Assembly (NCBI GenBank): GCA_959605945.1
Contig: CAUHGY010000004.1
Span: 1 to 51,423 of the forward strand
From: an uncultured Clostridia bacterium
GTDB lineage: Bacteria; Bacillota; Clostridia; Christensenellales; Borkfalkiaceae
DNA length: 51,423 bases
Reading direction: 5' to 3'
The notes beneath the pieces were generated by a model. The model searched no databases. It saw only the letters and a program-made list of their open reading frames with translations, and was not told the origin of the DNA. Of the stretch, positions 41,000-47,776 are shown piece by piece (position 1 is the stretch's first letter; each line of letters opens with the position of its first letter). Both the position numbers and the translations under genes were made by a program.

Positions 41000-43018
41000 T
41001 TAATTGTAAAGCGGGCTGTCTGTAACTATGAAATTATCGAAATATACAGGCGTAAATGTTGTATTGGCGTAGCAGATATAATTGTTCGGAGCCAGCCCCT
41101 GGACTGCATCTTCATGGAAAATTATTTCAAATGTAATCCATTTATTATAATAAGCACTTCCTCCCCATAGATCTACGCCGTCATCTTTTACCCCGTCTAC
41201 ATAAGTATTGACCGTATATTTTGCATTATCCCATTCTCTGCCGGCATTGTTCCTGTTTCCGTAAATCAATATTTCCTGATCGTCTAATGCAAATTTCAAA
41301 GCAGCCATATTTTCCACATATAAGTCAAAATAAAGAATTCTATCTTTTTTGAATAATTCCCAGGCGACCGTATTCTTAAAATAGAAAGCACCGTTATCGG
41401 CAAGCGGAGTTACTGTATAAGTCTGAGCAGTATATTTATAAGCCCCGATTCTGCCGCCCAATTGAGCGTCAGGATCGTATGAAAAGGAAGCCTGTGCACC
41501 TTTATCGATGAGTTGCCCTATATTTTCAGGATCATCCATAAATCTATAAATCGGCCCGTCTTCGGTCTGACGTTTTTCTTTTGTAACAACAATATTTCTC
41601 AAATAAATGTCGTTTGTATAGTTTTCTGTATCCGTGTATAAAGCAAGCACGTTTCTTGCTCCCATAGACCAGTCACAGTCTGCCGTCAGATAAATTTCGA
41701 ATGTAATCCACGTATTAAGATAATCGCTGTTCAATGCATGTAAAGAAAGATTATTATTTACTTCTATACCGCTGACATAATGCTTAAAAATCGGCGTAGC
41801 TACTGCACTTGTTGACGATTTGTTATATAAGAACAACGGGGCTCCGTTATTGCCTATATTGCTCGCAAGCGTGGTTATTCCCGTTGCGTAAACATCAAAA
41901 TATATATAGCTGCCCGCTTTGAATAGTCCGCTGCATTTTTCTTCCGCAAATTGCAGTCCTGCGCTGTTCTCATTTGTAATATCGAGACTTCCCGCATGTC
42001 CCGGAAGAATTTCCCAATGAAAAGATCCGGCAAACTCTCCCTCTTTCACATAAGTAAGGTTTGCCTTAGGGCCTATTATAATATTTCCTGCAGTAAGGTC
42101 TTCTTCGCTCACCAGCAGAGCTGTTTCAGAACTCTCCGGTACTTCAATCGACTTATACCCCTCAAGAAAAGATGTATCCGTGACGGGTTTATCTCCTCTT
42201 GCAGCGTAAAGTTCAAATGTTCCTACTCCGACAACTTCATATTCGTTTAATCCTACTTTCTCGATAAGTCCGTTGTTTTCCGATAAAACTATGTTTGCTT
42301 CAATACTGTTTTCTCCGTCTGAAACAAACCCTTTCACCGTAAATCTGTCCCCTACATAAAAAGTCTTTTCTGCAAAAAGTTCTGCGTCACTGTACAAAAG
42401 CGCCGAAGACCGAGTGTATCTGCTTTCCACATCGGAAATGATTTTTTCTAAATATTCCGTCGCATAATCTTCATACGACTCGCTTTCCTCAACAGCATAT
42501 GTAGCTACAGTATAAATCGATCTCGCATAAGGCGCGCTGTATACATAATTGCTGTCACCGAGCTTTATATATGCTTTTGCCATAAAAGGCTTTTCGTAAT
42601 TGCTCTCTGATATGTTTACAAGAGAACAAGTAAATTCGTATACCTCGCCGTTAAGCTGCGGCAAACCTACACGATATTGGAAAAAATTGGCGTCTTCTTC
42701 GACAGTGCCTTCTTCGTGACATCTTAAATCCGTACTGCCGAACTCAACATTCTTTCCTTCGGCAATGTATTGGGGAAGAATAATTATTCCGAATTCGGCA
42801 TTCGGATATGTTTCAATGATTGAAGCGTATTCGCTTGCGCTTATTTCAGCCGTAAATCTGAGTCCCATGGGTTTTTCTGTGCGAATCGAGGCACTCTCTC
42901 TTACACGGAAAGTTTCATAAGACGGTTCACTCTGTTCCGTCGCACTGACGGACACTAAAGAGAAGCAGAGACAACAAAGACATAAAACAGTTAAAACTGT
43001 AAGCAAATGTTTTTTCAC
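41000..43018 (-). CDS. Secreted protein with two copies of the shared C-terminal module
   Basis: 672-aa exported protein: signal peptide of about 26 residues (Cys-rich core, VSVSA cleavage region) and no lipobox-like retention signal of the usual spacing. Residues about 35-180 form a domain with ASIRTEKPMGLRFTAEISASEY and YEKPFMAKAYIKL, a pattern I have seen in Clostridial surface proteins but cannot name. Residues about 300-483 and 491-670 are two copies of the module found at the end of the 648-aa neighbour (SEEDL..., FDVYATG, WITFEIYL, DIYLRNIVV, then FDLYVEN, ILIYGNR, WITFEII, VYFDNFIV). Starts with GTG overlapping the stop of the preceding 42-aa gene (GTGA), with GGAGGTGA upstream. Probable glycan-binding protein. 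Confidence 0.75.
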   Translation of the reverse strand: MKKHLLTVLTVLCLCCLCFSLVSVSATEQSEPSYETFRVRESASIRTEKPMGLRFTAEISASEYASIIETYPNAEFGIIILPQYIAEGKNVEFGSTDLRCHEEGTVEEDANFFQYRVGLPQLNGEVYEFTCSLVNISESNYEKPFMAKAYIKLGDSNYVYSAPYARSIYTVATYAVEESESYEDYATEYLEKIISDVESRYTRSSALLYSDAELFAEKTFYVGDRFTVKGFVSDGENSIEANIVLSENNGLIEKVGLNEYEVVGVGTFELYAARGDKPVTDTSFLEGYKSIEVPESSETALLVSEEDLTAGNIIIGPKANLTYVKEGEFAGSFHWEILPGHAGSLDITNENSAGLQFAEEKCSGLFKAGSYIYFDVYATGITTLASNIGNNGAPLFLYNKSSTSAVATPIFKHYVSGIEVNNNLSLHALNSDYLNTWITFEIYLTADCDWSMGARNVLALYTDTENYTNDIYLRNIVVTKEKRQTEDGPIYRFMDDPENIGQLIDKGAQASFSYDPDAQLGGRIGAYKYTAQTYTVTPLADNGAFYFKNTVAWELFKKDRILYFDLYVENMAALKFALDDQEILIYGNRNNAGREWDNAKYTVNTYVDGVKDDGVDLWGGSAYYNKWITFEIIFHEDAVQGLAPNNYICYANTTFTPVYFDNFIVTDSPLYN

Positions 43019-43143
43019 AGCATTTCACCTCCGCTCTCTTCATTCCACAAATCTTCAATTGTAGGTTCCGTTGATGCCGCCAAAATGTCACAAACAATAG
43101 AAAACATGATTGAAACGTTTGGCTCTGCATATACTTTTTTCAT
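43015..43143 (-). CDS. Small 42-aa peptide of unknown function, coupled to the secreted protein gene
   Basis: 42-codon frame with a very strong AAGGAGG site 7 nt before the ATG. It ends in TGA overlapping the GTG of the 672-aa gene (GTGA), so translational coupling is very likely. The product starts MKKVYAEPNV, has a hydrophobic stretch SIMFSIVCDILAA, then a polar, acidic tail with TIEDLWNEESGG. It is too short for a signal peptide plus domain. The form (Lys-rich start, a Pro near residue 8, hydrophobic FSIxxxDIL, Ser-rich turn) resembles short orphan peptides found in many gut Firmicutes; I know no function. It lies at the head of the long sugar cluster and could be a leader peptide, a regulatory peptide or a modified peptide precursor. 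Confidence 0.75.
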   Translation of the reverse strand: MKKVYAEPNVSIMFSIVCDILAASTEPTIEDLWNEESGGEML

Positions 43144-43340
43144 AATCCGCCCTCCTTTTTAAATTTATTTATTTTTATTATTTTTTCTGCTCTACCTATT
43201 TGCCTTAACATATAAACATAAGCACAAATGAAATCTGTCATAGTAAAAACTTGCCGATATAGCAATCATTTGCTTACACACAGCGTCGTCTTAAGGTTCA
43301 CAGGACAAACAGATTTAAAATAATTAAAAAACTTTCATAC
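43144..43340 (-). promoter_or_regulatory. Leader and possible weak promoter of the secreted-protein cluster
   Basis: 197 bp without a gene, AT-rich before the 42-aa gene. On the minus strand TTGCTA (43265-43260) and TATGAC (43242-43237) are 17 bp apart, 4/6 matches each, about 90 nt before the small gene. No terminator is seen after the oxidoreductase gene that ends at 43341, so readthrough is also possible. No riboswitch fold recognised. Confidence 0.35.
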
Positions 43341-44315
43341 TCATATTTTCAGTTTATCGGCCGCATACTGGATTTTAAGCGTCTGCTCGCTCGAATCCAG
43401 AACGCTTTCGGTAAAATCTCTCTTATCCGTTTTTATCTCTTCGAGAAAAACATCGATATAATCGATGCCGTCGTCTATACCGGGAATATCGTAAACGTTG
43501 CCTTTTTTGCAAACCACGGTTTCGGATTTGTTCCAACAGAAATTCATCATTCCTTCCGTACACCAAAATTTAAAATCCCAATATATCGGGGTGCTGTATA
43601 CGGAAGCCGGCGCCGAATAAGAAACATCCCCCTGTACTCTTCCGCCATGTTCAAGTTCTGCCGTAAAAATGGCACAGTCTTTAAAATCTTTGGACTTTTC
43701 GGCAAATTTATTCCGAGTTTCCGCAAAAAGTGTTTTTATAAAATTCTGTCCTGTTATATATCTGATAAGGTCAACGGCATGAATTGCCAGATCGTTAATC
43801 GTTCCGCCGTGTTTACCTTTTTCAAAATACCATTTGGGTCTGTGTTCGAAATCCAAACAATGCTGACCGTTAAATGATACGTTTACTGCTTCACCCAGCT
43901 CTCCGCTTTTATAAAGCTGTGCGGCAGCCTTTACTGCCGGACGATAACGAAGATCGAGCATACAAGCAACTTTCAGGTTTTTTTCAACGGAAAGCCGTCT
44001 TATTTCTTTAAGCTCTTCCAAATCGGTGCATATTGGCTTATCGGCGATTACATGCTTACCCGCTTCAAGCGCCTTTATAATATCACGGCCCCTGTCGCCG
44101 TAACATCCGCCTATGGCCACAATATCAATATCTTTTTCGAGCCAGTAGTCATAACCTTTTTCATCAAAAACAATCCCTTTTCTTGCGGCAATTTCTTTTT
44201 TAGTTGCTTCATCATCTTCAACGCAAGCAGCTATCTGTAACTTTTTACCTGATTTAATCCTGTCGTATAATCCTTCGATATGAGAATGTCTAAAACCTCT
44301 AAAAATTATCTGCAT
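43341..44315 (-). CDS. Gfo/Idh/MocA family oxidoreductase (second gene)
   Basis: 324-aa NAD(P)-dependent sugar oxidoreductase family member. The first strand has a degenerate nucleotide loop (IIFRGFRHSHIEGL in place of GxGxxG), but the family ADKPICTD segment (EKP-type motif) is kept, with the catalytic region GGTINDLAIHAVDLIRYITG (the GG...D.G.H..D) giving the conserved H. The second domain is the usual beta-sheet dimerisation domain. It runs 23 nt behind the paralogous gene. It may act on sugars or sugar acids in the locus, for example by oxidising or epimerising carbons; substrate unknown. The weak Rossmann loop lowers confidence that NAD binding is normal. Confidence 0.85.
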   Translation of the reverse strand: MQIIFRGFRHSHIEGLYDRIKSGKKLQIAACVEDDEATKKEIAARKGIVFDEKGYDYWLEKDIDIVAIGGCYGDRGRDIIKALEAGKHVIADKPICTDLEELKEIRRLSVEKNLKVACMLDLRYRPAVKAAAQLYKSGELGEAVNVSFNGQHCLDFEHRPKWYFEKGKHGGTINDLAIHAVDLIRYITGQNFIKTLFAETRNKFAEKSKDFKDCAIFTAELEHGGRVQGDVSYSAPASVYSTPIYWDFKFWCTEGMMNFCWNKSETVVCKKGNVYDIPGIDDGIDYIDVFLEEIKTDKRDFTESVLDSSEQTLKIQYAADKLKI

Positions 44316-44338
44316 ATTACACTCCGTTTGCTTTTAAA

Positions 44339-45418
44339 TTAAAAAATCTTAATCGGAAGATGGTTTTGCGCATGAACAAGCTCTAATATGCCTATCAGTT
44401 TGGCAACTGACTCAGGTGCGACAACAAGGGGTTTTTTCTCTGTAATTGCATAATATACGTCATCATATATATTTCGGGTACCTATATCGAAAGCTGTTCC
44501 GTCATATACTCCGCTTTTTTCGTGAAATTTAAGTTTTTCTATGCAGGCTGCGGGACTGCAATTTTCATCTTTCAACGAGTCGGCTATGTATGTTTTAGGC
44601 TCATTCTCTTCATCGATATAATATTTATATTTGTAATTTGCAGTAGTGCCGATATAGGTTCCTCTGCTGCCCTGCAGCTTAACGTTATAATCGCAATAAG
44701 CATCGGTAGAGTTCATTTCAATATCCACAACAGGTTGTCCGGGCGCCGTCAGAATTATCTTTGCAAAATCTTCTGCATCCCCGCTGCTGTGCGTATTTTT
44801 AATTTTAGAATAAACCATCTCGATATCATCGGAAAATCCTAAAATTCCCATGGCTATTCCGACTATATGCGGACCCATATTATAAACTATTCCGCCTACA
44901 TTTTTGAGGCTTGTCTGCCAATCCCACCGACGGGAAAGGCTGTTATATCTCAAATTTACACATTCTATGCTGCCTAAAGTTTTATCTTTTATCAATTGTA
45001 GGATATGTTCATAATAAGGCGAACGGGCGGTATTCTGAAAAACAGCAAGCAACACATTATTTTTCTTAGCCGTATTTATAAGAATTTCACACTCCAGACG
45101 CGTGCGGGCAAAAGGTTTTTCCACAAGTACGTTTTTGCCATGCTCCAAAAGCTCTTTGGTAATAGAATAGTGCATATCGGAATAACTTGCATTAACTACC
45201 AGGTCAATATCTTTTTTCCCGAAAAGTTCTGTATAATCTGAAAATGTCTCGCACCCTTTATATCTTTCTTTTGCTTCTTTAAGACGCACGGGATCAAAAT
45301 CAACGACATATTTAACGTTATAATGTATATTTTTATCGCTTATTAAATAAGCGCCGTGTATATCTCTTCCGCTTCTGCCCTGACCTATAATAGCCAAATT
45401 CAACTTCACTTTTTTCAT
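44339..45418 (-). CDS. Gfo/Idh/MocA family oxidoreductase (first gene)
   Basis: 359-aa NAD(P)-dependent oxidoreductase. N-terminal LNLAIIGQGRSGRDIHGAYL is a good dinucleotide-binding loop (GxGxxG); VEKPFARTRLECEILI is the EKP motif with the catalytic Lys, and GGIVYNMGPHIVGIAMGILG is the conserved region near the substrate site. It belongs to the same superfamily as its 324-aa downstream neighbour but is not closely similar. It lies downstream of its own promoter (TTGATT-N16-TATAAT, 45459-45486) and about 210 nt after the AraC regulator gene. Sugar substrate unknown. Confidence 0.9.
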   Translation of the reverse strand: MKKVKLNLAIIGQGRSGRDIHGAYLISDKNIHYNVKYVVDFDPVRLKEAKERYKGCETFSDYTELFGKKDIDLVVNASYSDMHYSITKELLEHGKNVLVEKPFARTRLECEILINTAKKNNVLLAVFQNTARSPYYEHILQLIKDKTLGSIECVNLRYNSLSRRWDWQTSLKNVGGIVYNMGPHIVGIAMGILGFSDDIEMVYSKIKNTHSSGDAEDFAKIILTAPGQPVVDIEMNSTDAYCDYNVKLQGSRGTYIGTTANYKYKYYIDEENEPKTYIADSLKDENCSPAACIEKLKFHEKSGVYDGTAFDIGTRNIYDDVYYAITEKKPLVVAPESVAKLIGILELVHAQNHLPIKIF

Positions 45419-45458
45419 CGCATATCTCCATTAATCTGATTTTTTCAAAGCCATCATC

Positions 45459-45486
45459 ATTATACCATCCGCAGTATTTAAATCAA
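45459..45486 (-). promoter_or_regulatory. Sigma-A promoter of the oxidoreductase pair
   Basis: On the minus strand TTGATT (45486-45481) and TATAAT (45464-45459) with a 16-bp spacer, about 41 nt before the start codon of the 359-aa oxidoreductase. Confidence 0.75.
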
Positions 45487-45567
45487 CCCATAAAATTGCG
45501 CTTATCTGCCCAAAATTTGCGTTTTTCTACACAGAAATAAATATGAGTTTTTTATAAATTACAATTA

Positions 45568-45605
45568 ATAAAAAAATAAAACTGCCGCGTAAATCGGGCA
45601 GTTTT
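45568..45605 (-). terminator. Intrinsic terminator of the AraC regulator gene
   Basis: Perfect stem AAAACTGCC/GGCAGTTTT with a 10-nt loop. On the minus strand it is followed by ATTTTTTTATT, 22 nt after the regulator's stop codon. Confidence 0.92.
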
Positions 45606-45627
45606 CCCATAACATGGTATTATTTCG

Positions 45628-46407
45628 TTAATTTTGAGAGTATTGAGAATAAACTCTGTAGAAAGTTTTTATCGATTTGTATCCGACCATTTCCGCAATT
45701 CTTGAAAGTGACAACAACGGATTTTCCTCTTTGATTCTTACAGCTTCGGCAACTCTTTTTCTGTTGATATATTCTCTCAAATTCATCCCCATGAACTTAT
45801 TGAATATCCGTGAAAAATGACTTTCCGTATAAAGAAATTGCCGGGATAAACTCTGCAAAGTTATATCTTTATTATAATTTTTATTGATGTATTCTATAAG
45901 CGCGACACAAAAATCGGTACTGTCATCATCTGTTTTGTCTTCCAACGTGATTTTCTGCATCAACAAACCAAGAACACAATATAAAAAACCTACTTTAAAA
46001 TATTCGTCTTTATTGTCCCATTCTCTGTATGCATATTCAACGAGCGGTAAAATATTGTCGAAAAGATTTTTATTGGAAACAAATGTCGGAAACGTTTTAT
46101 TATTCAGTCCTATTTTATTCAGAAATTCTCTGCTGAATATTATGGTATAACACAATGTTTCGCCAAGCACAGTATAGCTGTGCGGTATAAAAGAATCGAC
46201 AAAAACAACTTCTTTATCCACCAGAACTTTTTGTTTTTTACCGATATGAGCAAGATATTTGCCGCTTACAACAAATTTAAGCTCCACTGCGCCGTGATAA
46301 TGCGGAACAATATGAACGAAATCCTTTTTTTCGTAAGAAAGCTCATATTTATAAATTACAAGATAATCTTTATCGTCTGCTTTTTTTTCATATAATTCTT
46401 TATTCAT
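45628..46407 (-). CDS. AraC-family transcriptional regulator
   Basis: 259-aa regulator: N-terminal cupin sensor (VHIVPHYHGAVELKFVVSGKYLAHIG, VFVDSFIPHSYTV) and C-terminal double helix-turn-helix (NYNKDITLQSLSRQFLYTESHFSRIFNKFMGMNLREYINRKRV, then LSRIAEMVGYKSIKTFYRVYSQ). I chose the ATG at 46407. The longer frame would begin with a TTG at 46458 that is in fact part of a perfect -35 box, so it is not a start. It sits among sugar genes and ends at a strong terminator; it probably controls the rhamnosidase/epimerase genes or the oxidoreductases. Confidence 0.92.
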   Translation of the reverse strand: MNKELYEKKADDKDYLVIYKYELSYEKKDFVHIVPHYHGAVELKFVVSGKYLAHIGKKQKVLVDKEVVFVDSFIPHSYTVLGETLCYTIIFSREFLNKIGLNNKTFPTFVSNKNLFDNILPLVEYAYREWDNKDEYFKVGFLYCVLGLLMQKITLEDKTDDDSTDFCVALIEYINKNYNKDITLQSLSRQFLYTESHFSRIFNKFMGMNLREYINRKRVAEAVRIKEENPLLSLSRIAEMVGYKSIKTFYRVYSQYSQN

Positions 46408-46429
46408 CGGAACACCGCTATATGATTCA

Positions 46430-46458
46430 ATTATATTTAATGCGCAGTTCCTTGTCAA
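46430..46458 (-). promoter_or_regulatory. Sigma-A promoter of the AraC regulator gene
   Basis: Perfect TTGACA (46458-46453) and TATAAT (46435-46430) on the minus strand, 17-bp spacer, with a very short leader of roughly 16 nt before the ATG at 46407. Direct repeats lie just upstream. Confidence 0.92.
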
Positions 46459-46516
46459 TAAAATTTATATCTTATCTGCAAACAGCGTATTCAGAAATTT
46501 TACGGAAAAAACGCAT

Positions 46517-46584
46517 ACCGTACTTTCAGATACATGCTTCGCAATTATTCACCGTACATTCAGATACACAGCTTCACAGTTCTT
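46517..46584. repeat. 34-bp imperfect tandem repeat upstream of the AraC promoter
   Basis: Two adjacent 34-bp units (46517-46550 and 46551-46584). The first 18 bp, ACCGTAC(T/A)TTCAGATACA, differ by one base; the rest (GCTTC(G/A)CA) is looser. Unit 2 overlaps the end of the epimerase gene. They lie about 60-125 bp upstream of the regulator's -35 box, the distance range where AraC-type proteins often bind direct repeats. Confidence 0.7.
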
Positions 46585-47776
46585 TTCCGTTGAAAATATT
46601 CAGAACCGTCGCCAGGCATCTCATAACATGAAACGGTCCTTTATATGTGCAACCCTTGCATGGAGGCTGAGTCGGCACACCGTCCCGACGGAGATATCCG
46701 TACCATTCACCGAATTTTCTGTCGCTAAAATGTTTAAATGCATAATCCGTCATTTTTTCAAACCAAAAAGCGTATTCTTCTTTTCCCGTAAGTTTGAACA
46801 AATGCAATGACGCATTCATCCCCTCATTATGCGGCCACCACAGCTTCATATCGTGTTCATAGGCTTCTACAGGTCTGTTTTCTGCATCTTTAAAATAGAA
46901 AATCCCTCCGCAATCTTCATCCCATCCGCGAACTGCCGCATCTTTAAATACGGTTTCCGCAAATCCGAGTAAAGCCGCGTCTTTGCGGTAACGCGCTTCT
47001 TCCGCAAGAAAAAACGCACATTCCATATCATGTCCGGGGTTTACTATTCTTCCGTCCGCAGTCTCTCCGAGATAACCGTTTTCCTGCGTAACGTTTTCAA
47101 TCATAGCGTTAATTTCGGGGAAATAATGCCCCTTGATTTCTTTAAGGCATTCGTCTATGTTTGCATTATAATAGTCGCATCTTTCAGGATCTGCTTTTCT
47201 CATTATCGAAGAAACATTCAAAAGAATCATCGGTTCTGCCAAAGATTTCAGATTCCTTGTTTGCGGATAAAATTTAGGAAAAATTTTAAAGGGATCGCTT
47301 TCGGGATTTGTAAAAATTTTCCATACCATATCGTATACTTTTTTTGCGTCGGCAATGGTCTTTTCTTCTCCGGTGACAATATAATATTCAGCACAGGCTA
47401 TAATATAAAAGGTTTCACTGAACCAGTATCTGCGTTTTCTTAAAGGTCTGCCATCGGATGTAACCTTAAAATACATCCTTCCGTCACTGTCGAAGCAATG
47501 TTTATTTTCAAAATCAATACAGCTTTTTGCAAAACTCAGAAATGTTTCGTCTTTTCCGAATGAATTCGACAAATACGAATACATCCACCCGCAGCGTCCC
47601 TGCATCCACACGCTTTTGTCTTCCGAAAATACTTTCCCTTCTCTGTCGAGACAGTTTTTTAAACCGCCGTATAAACCGTCTTTGCCGTACTTCAACCAAA
47701 AAGGCGCACAATAATCAAACAATTCTGTTTCAAATTGTTTATAATATTTTTTCTTCAATTCATCCATTGTTTTCAT
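46574..47776 (-). CDS. AGE-family (N-acylglucosamine 2-epimerase-like) epimerase/isomerase
   Basis: 400-aa alpha/alpha-barrel enzyme. Family members interconvert GlcNAc/ManNAc or epimerise other sugars at C2. YGGLKNCLDREGKVFSEDKSVWMQGRCGWMYSYL matches the AGE/renin-binding-protein segment rather than that of cellobiose 2-epimerase. PGHDMECAFFL and KGCTYKGPFHVMRCL hold conserved His residues of the active site. It has AAAGGAG 7 nt upstream and overlaps the rhamnosidase end by 17 nt, so the pair is cotranscribed. The C-terminal end lies in a tandem repeat. Substrate unknown; possible roles are amino-sugar or neutral-sugar epimerisation in the cytoplasm. Confidence 0.9.
   Translation of the reverse strand: MKTMDELKKKYYKQFETELFDYCAPFWLKYGKDGLYGGLKNCLDREGKVFSEDKSVWMQGRCGWMYSYLSNSFGKDETFLSFAKSCIDFENKHCFDSDGRMYFKVTSDGRPLRKRRYWFSETFYIIACAEYYIVTGEEKTIADAKKVYDMVWKIFTNPESDPFKIFPKFYPQTRNLKSLAEPMILLNVSSIMRKADPERCDYYNANIDECLKEIKGHYFPEINAMIENVTQENGYLGETADGRIVNPGHDMECAFFLAEEARYRKDAALLGFAETVFKDAAVRGWDEDCGGIFYFKDAENRPVEAYEHDMKLWWPHNEGMNASLHLFKLTGKEEYAFWFEKMTDYAFKHFSDRKFGEWYGYLRRDGVPTQPPCKGCTYKGPFHVMRCLATVLNIFNGKEL

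Noticed and set aside
42927..43130. 67-aa minus-strand frame over the start of the secreted protein gene
   Set aside because: It is a frame-shifted shadow covering both the 42-aa gene and the GTG start of the 672-aa gene; it has no ribosome binding site.
46408..46458. TTG start extending the AraC regulator by 17 residues
   Set aside because: The TTG belongs to a perfect TTGACA -35 box with TATAAT 17 bp downstream, so transcription starts after it.
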